Below the pieces are notes generated by a model. The model saw only the letters and a program-made list of their open reading frames with translations, searched no databases and was not told the origin of the DNA. Shown piece after piece: positions 60,196 to 64,000 of a stretch of DNA of 64,000 bases. Origin of the DNA: Flagellimonas oceani (GTDB lineage Bacteria > Bacteroidota > Bacteroidia > Flavobacteriales > Flavobacteriaceae); the NCBI RefSeq assembly GCF_011068285.1, contig NZ_CP049616.1:4236001-4300000 (forward strand), written 5' to 3'. Positions within the stretch are counted from its first letter, which is position 1; each line of letters begins with the position of its first letter. The position numbers and the translations under genes were made by a program.

Positions 60196-61632
60196 ATGAG
60201 CTATAAAAGACTGGGCTTGGTGTTGGGACCGTTGCTCTTCGTTTTGGTAAGTTGCTGTTTTGAGCCCCAAGGCCTTTCCCATGAGGGACGTGACGTGCTG
60301 GCGGCGACCCTTTGGATCGCTGTTTGGTGGGTGTTTGAGGTTATCCCGATTGCGGTTACCGCTTTGTTGCCCATCGTTCTGTTTCCACTCATGGATACCC
60401 TTCCATTGGGGGATACCACCGCAAGCTATGGCCATAAGTATGTGTTCCTGTACATGGGAGGTTTTATATTGGCCATGGCCATCGAAAAATGGAACCTCCA
60501 CAAAAGAATAGCGTTGCATATCATAAGGGTCATTGGCACCAATATGTACCGTATTGTACTGGGCTTTATGGTAGCAACCGCTTTTTTGTCCATGTGGATA
60601 TCCAATACCGCGACCACGGTAATGGTATTGCCGATGGCCATTTCCATTGTCAAGCAATTAAAGGACAATCCAAATACTCCAGTGGATGAGAATACGGTGT
60701 TCAGTAAACTGTTGATGCTGGCCATCGCTTATGCCGCTTCCATCGGTGGTATTGCCACTTTGATAGGAACGCCCCCAAACCTGGTATTCGCCGGATTTGT
60801 CCAAAAGGCTTATGGCTGGGATGTGGGGTTTTGGGATTGGATGAAGTTTGGTCTACCCTTATCATCCATCCTATTGGTATTGGGATGGCTTTATTTGACC
60901 CGCGTCGCCTTTCCTTTAAGAAATGCTGTTTTTCCTGGGGGAAAAAGGGAGATCGAGCGATTGTTGAACGAACTGGGCCCTCTGCAAATGGAAGAAAAAA
61001 GAGTGCTCTTGGTTTTTGTGCTCACTGCGCTGTGCTGGATTTTCAGGTCTTTTTTGCTGCAAAGGTTCATTCCCCATATGGACGATACGATTATAGCCAT
61101 AACCTCGGCGGTGCTATTATTTCTGGTACCGGCAAACCAAACAGGGCGTCCGTTGATCAATTGGAAGGAAGCGGTTCGCATACCATGGGGCATCATTTTA
61201 CTGTTCGGAGGGGGCATGGCCATCGCCAAAGGATTTCAAGATACCGGTCTGGCCTCTTTTCTGGGTGCACAGATGACGTTCTTTGAGGGTCTTCCACTGC
61301 TTTTGCTTTTACTTTTGATCATTGCCTCTGTCAACTTTTTGACCGAGGTCACATCAAACTTGGCCACCACAGCCATGTTGCTCCCTGTTTTGGCACCCTT
61401 GGCCCTTACTTTGAAAATAGACCCGCTGATGTTGTTGGTGGCCTGTACCACGGCAGCGTCGTGTGCGTTTATGTTGCCGGTGGCAACACCTCCCAACGCC
61501 GTTGTTTTTGGTTCGGGCTATTTGCGTATTCCCGATATGGTACGTGCCGGACTTTTTATGAACTTACTATCCATAGTTCTTATTTCGCTTTTCATTTATT
61601 GGGTGATGCCCTTATTGATGGGGCCGTTTTGA
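60196..61632 (+). CDS. DASS (SLC13) family sodium:anion symporter
   Basis: A 478-residue inner-membrane carrier with 11-12 hydrophobic helices. The two sodium-binding signatures of the divalent-anion:sodium symporter family are present: FLSMWISNTATTVMVLPMA near residues 133-151 and NFLTEVTSNLATTAMLLPV in the second half, together with GTPPNLVFAGFV and PVATPPNAVVFGSGYL. DASS proteins take up dicarboxylates, citrate or sulfate. It lies 78 bp after the PcRGLX-like gene, past a terminator, and may import acids such as released uronate or tricarboxylates; the ligand is unknown. Confidence 0.9.
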   Translation: MSYKRLGLVLGPLLFVLVSCCFEPQGLSHEGRDVLAATLWIAVWWVFEVIPIAVTALLPIVLFPLMDTLPLGDTTASYGHKYVFLYMGGFILAMAIEKWNLHKRIALHIIRVIGTNMYRIVLGFMVATAFLSMWISNTATTVMVLPMAISIVKQLKDNPNTPVDENTVFSKLLMLAIAYAASIGGIATLIGTPPNLVFAGFVQKAYGWDVGFWDWMKFGLPLSSILLVLGWLYLTRVAFPLRNAVFPGGKREIERLLNELGPLQMEEKRVLLVFVLTALCWIFRSFLLQRFIPHMDDTIIAITSAVLLFLVPANQTGRPLINWKEAVRIPWGIILLFGGGMAIAKGFQDTGLASFLGAQMTFFEGLPLLLLLLLIIASVNFLTEVTSNLATTAMLLPVLAPLALTLKIDPLMLLVACTTAASCAFMLPVATPPNAVVFGSGYLRIPDMVRAGLFMNLLSIVLISLFIYWVMPLLMGPF

Positions 61633-61715
61633 TATCGACTGGAGAAGTCTTGGCATAGCGTAAAGACCTGACTACATGAACCGGGCATTGTTATTTCGTT
61701 TCATGGACCGGTCCA

Positions 61716-62651
61716 TTACTGCTTCATCCAAATCGGACATGTGTCGGCGCTATGGTCTGCTCCCAATATATCCTTATAGAGCTCTGGTCTTCGGGCATTT
61801 TTATAGCGCCAACCACCGGATAGCTGTATTTTGTCCTTTGTAATTTTTGATAGGGTTATTTCGTCATCAAAAGATCGTATCTCGGACAAGACCTCGCCAT
61901 AGGGGTCCAAGATCATGGAGTTCCCATTTTTAAGATGCTCACCGTCATATCCAATTGGATTCGAGAAGGCATAATAAACACCATTGTCATAGGCCCTGGC
62001 AGGTAGCCACCGCATCAACCAGCGCCTTCCCTTGGGTCCATCAAACTCCAAACGCAGCGAAACGGGATCATTTATGCGATTGTCCCAGTATTTATGGTCT
62101 ACATAGCCCCGGTGTGGCATGGAGGATGGTGTGCAGCCAGTGACATGTGGGGCAAATATGATCTCTGCTCCCAAAAGACTTGTAGCGCGTACATTTTCAA
62201 TGACATTGTTATCATAACAAATCAGGATACCACATTTCCAACCCAATAGGTCGAATACACAATATTGGTTGCCTGCGGACAAATGTGCATTGATGAACGG
62301 ATGGATTTTACGGTATTTGGCCACCACCCCTTCGGCCGTAACGCAGATGTAGGTATTGTACAACTTTCCTTCTGCCTTTTCCACCAGACCGGCAAGGATG
62401 GGGATGCCCAGTTCAGCTGAAATGGATGTCAGATCCTTAGTACTTTCACCGCTTGGGATTGCTTCTGCCAAACTGTTCAAATCCTCTCGGTCCAGGTCCT
62501 TGGTGAAGGTGTATCCGGTCACGCACATTTCATGAAAACTGATTACATCTGCTCCTTTGGCACAGGCCTTTTTGGCAAGTTTGCGGATGACGGAAAGATT
62601 ATAGGCCTTATCGCCGTCCTTGGGCTCAAATTGTGCTACTGCTATGGTCAT
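61716..62651 (-). CDS. Nitrilase-family carbon-nitrogen hydrolase
   Basis: A 311-residue cytoplasmic hydrolase of the nitrilase superfamily. The catalytic triad is visible: Glu in VISFHEMCVTGYTF, Lys in AKYRKIHPFINAH, and Cys in CGILICYDNNVIENVR. Family segments MTIAVAQFEPKDGDKA at the start and NSMILDPYGEVLSEI near the end support this. The superfamily cleaves nitriles, amides or N-carbamoyl compounds; the substrate is not readable. A His/aromatic segment PHRGYVDHKYWDN is typical of aliphatic or carbamoyl branches. It converges on the DASS gene and is monocistronic. Confidence 0.9.
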   Translation of the reverse strand: MTIAVAQFEPKDGDKAYNLSVIRKLAKKACAKGADVISFHEMCVTGYTFTKDLDREDLNSLAEAIPSGESTKDLTSISAELGIPILAGLVEKAEGKLYNTYICVTAEGVVAKYRKIHPFINAHLSAGNQYCVFDLLGWKCGILICYDNNVIENVRATSLLGAEIIFAPHVTGCTPSSMPHRGYVDHKYWDNRINDPVSLRLEFDGPKGRRWLMRWLPARAYDNGVYYAFSNPIGYDGEHLKNGNSMILDPYGEVLSEIRSFDDEITLSKITKDKIQLSGGWRYKNARRPELYKDILGADHSADTCPIWMKQ

Positions 62652-63199
62652 GCTATATAAAGGTCGATTTATGTCAATATTTAATTTATGTATACTGCTT
62701 TATAGGGTTGTTTTAATCGAGGTTTTAAAATAAGGTTATTTATCCGAACGGCATTGGAACAGGGACACAAATGTGGTGCTATGGCATACCTTTTTTACGC
62801 TTCATGGTTGATTTGAAAGGATCAACTCAAATAGGGCATTGATCGAAGCGTGGGTTTTCTTTCATAAAGATGGATGCCTCTGAAAGGCGATGTCCCAATT
62901 GGAGTCGTTATGGACAATCCATTTGCTTATATGGATATTTTGGCCAAGGTGAAGGTGATAATTGAAATCAGGTTTTGAATGAGCACCATATGGGAATCAT
63001 TATTGAAAAGTAGCGTAAATGTAATGGAGCTATTTTTCAATACGTGCGGTAACACCCCCAAATGGGGCAGTCATTATCGATCGTTAGCACAGCATTATTT
63101 TGAAATGTGATTAGCCCCGCTTCAGCTATATGTGGCTAAACACTTGGTAGTATGCATTGGATTCACTACATTAAAGATTAGTTTCAGACAACCTCAATT
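62652..63199. other. Intergenic region, nothing recognised
   Basis: 548 bp between the divergent nitrilase and YedK-like genes. Stops occur in all frames, and I see no RNA gene, strong hairpin or repeat. It should contain two promoters. A short remnant-like frame near 62920 (LAKVKVIIEI) is too degenerate to name. Confidence 0.4.
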
Positions 63200-63961
63200 A
63201 TGTGCTACGATGTCAATGCCCAGCTTGAAACCCAGCTCAAAAGGGCCATGCGGGATGCGGATGAACATGCCATCCGTGAAATCCGTGAAAAAATGGCCAG
63301 GGAGACCGATCTGCCCCTGTTCCATGTGACTGGTTTCCAACATCCGAAAATGATTATTTATACCAATGGAAACCCTAATGCACCTGTGGTGTCCCAATGG
63401 GGCTTGGTTCCTTTTTGGGCCAAGGATAAAAAAGATATCTGGAACAAGACGCTCAATGCAAGAGGGGAGGCCATTTTTGAGAAGAATTCCTTCAAAACTT
63501 CCGCAAAGAACAAACGGTGTCTTATTTATATCGATGGGTTCTATGAACACCATCACCATGGGAAGGAGACCGTTCCCTACTATATTTCCCGAAAGGACCT
63601 GCAGCCCATTGCTCTGGCGGGTCTTTGGAATGAGTGGACCGACCCCGAAACCGGGGAAATCCGAAACACCTTTTCCATTGTGACTACTGAAGGTAATCCC
63701 ATGATGGCCGAGATCCATAACAATCCCAAGATGGCGGGACCTCGTATGCCGGTGATCTTGCCCGATGGATTGGAAGACGAATGGTTGAAACCGTATCGGG
63801 ACGAGCTGGACCAAAAGCAATTGGAAGAACTGTTGCGACCGTACCCTGAATCGGAACTGGCGGCCCATACCGTTGGGAAACTGCGGGGCAAGGATGCCGT
63901 GGGCAATGTGCCCGAAGCCATGGTCCCAGTGGTTTATGATGATGTTAAAACAACCTATTGA
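63200..63961 (+). CDS. SOS-associated peptidase YedK/HMCES family protein
   Basis: A 253-residue protein of the SRAP family, which protects abasic sites in single-stranded DNA by forming a thiazolidine crosslink through Cys2. The protein begins Met-Cys (MCYDVNAQLET), so Cys2 is free after Met removal. The family motifs WGLVPFWAKD, LNARGEAIFEK with active-site Asn and Glu, CLIYIDGFYEH, and TTEGNPMMAEIHNNPKMAGPRMPVIL, with the conserved His, are all present; the PKMAG insertion before RMP is slightly unusual. The stop at 63959-63961 overlaps the ATG of a following gene (TGATG), so it is the first gene of a coupled pair. Confidence 0.95.
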   Translation: MCYDVNAQLETQLKRAMRDADEHAIREIREKMARETDLPLFHVTGFQHPKMIIYTNGNPNAPVVSQWGLVPFWAKDKKDIWNKTLNARGEAIFEKNSFKTSAKNKRCLIYIDGFYEHHHHGKETVPYYISRKDLQPIALAGLWNEWTDPETGEIRNTFSIVTTEGNPMMAEIHNNPKMAGPRMPVILPDGLEDEWLKPYRDELDQKQLEELLRPYPESELAAHTVGKLRGKDAVGNVPEAMVPVVYDDVKTTY

Positions 63962-64000
63962 TGCGGATATACGACTATTTGGCACTGTCCAAAGAGGAAC
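63961..64000 (+). CDS. Start of an overlapping gene, truncated by the window edge
   Basis: An ATG at 63961 overlaps the YedK-like stop by one base and opens a frame (MRIYDYLALSKEE) that continues past the window. The product cannot be named from 13 residues. The overlap suggests co-translation with the DNA-repair gene. Confidence 0.5.
   Translation, partial: MRIYDYLALSKEE

Overview
The window looks like chromosome from a marine member of the Flavobacteriaceae (Bacteroidota), perhaps near Muricauda/Allomuricauda; the genus is a guess. Evidence: two PorP/SprF-type outer-membrane proteins beside large surface proteins carrying C-terminal type IX secretion (T9SS type B) sorting domains, a SusC/SusD pair with an ECF sigma factor and FecR, DUF4625 and SusD-type lipoproteins, AraC and LytTR regulators, and AT-rich DNA with almost no Shine-Dalgarno sequences. 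There are no complete RNA genes, CRISPR arrays or intact insertion sequences.

Layout. 1-3136 (minus): His-rich small membrane protein, TonB-dependent receptor and the start of a DUF4625 lipoprotein, probably a metal-related uptake operon. 3450-8539 (plus): nine-repeat DUF11 T9SS cargo protein and its PorP/SprF partner. 8615-9954: siroheme-type dehydrogenase facing an orphan LytTR response regulator. 10614-22036: envelope genes (unknown membrane protein, repetitive adhesin, PorP/SprF, lipoprotein hydrolase, OmpA-like porin) preceded by a recurring 21-bp-period sequence that fits the LytTR operator consensus; I propose this is a surface regulon of the LytTR protein. The adhesin contains eight GC-rich 243-bp repeats, several with indels that break the reading frame and then restore it.

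22102-28416 (minus): YegP-like protein, proC-proB-proA preceded by a 63-residue protein, rpsU and a GNAT acetyltransferase, and two AraC regulators. 28755-43691: a run of stress and redox genes: small membrane proteins, MgtC-like protein, FAD oxidoreductase, DJ-1/PfpI protein, tkt, tal, nhaA, a three-gene set (QEGLA/DUF1704 metallopeptidase, glutathione-synthase-like ATP-grasp enzyme, aspartoacylase-like hydrolase), an epimerase/VKOR/SPW set and two Tat-exported ferritin-like proteins. The three-gene set, with one amide-forming and two predicted amide-cleaving enzymes, is the best candidate here for an undescribed pathway.

43801-47341 is a scar-like accessory stretch: a 23-nt tRNA 3' fragment (probably tRNA-Asp), an orphan 119-residue gene, an AAA/DUF4143 ATPase and gene debris. 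47342-61632 (plus) is a glycan-use locus: ECF sigma, FecR, SusC, SusD, exported PIG-L deacetylase, sugar MFS permease, ROK kinase, a PcRGLX/YetA-like lipoprotein and a DASS carrier. It would sense, import, deacetylate, cleave and phosphorylate an acetylated or acidic glycan. The right edge has a nitrilase-family hydrolase, a YedK/HMCES-type DNA-protein crosslink protein and the first codons of an overlapping gene.
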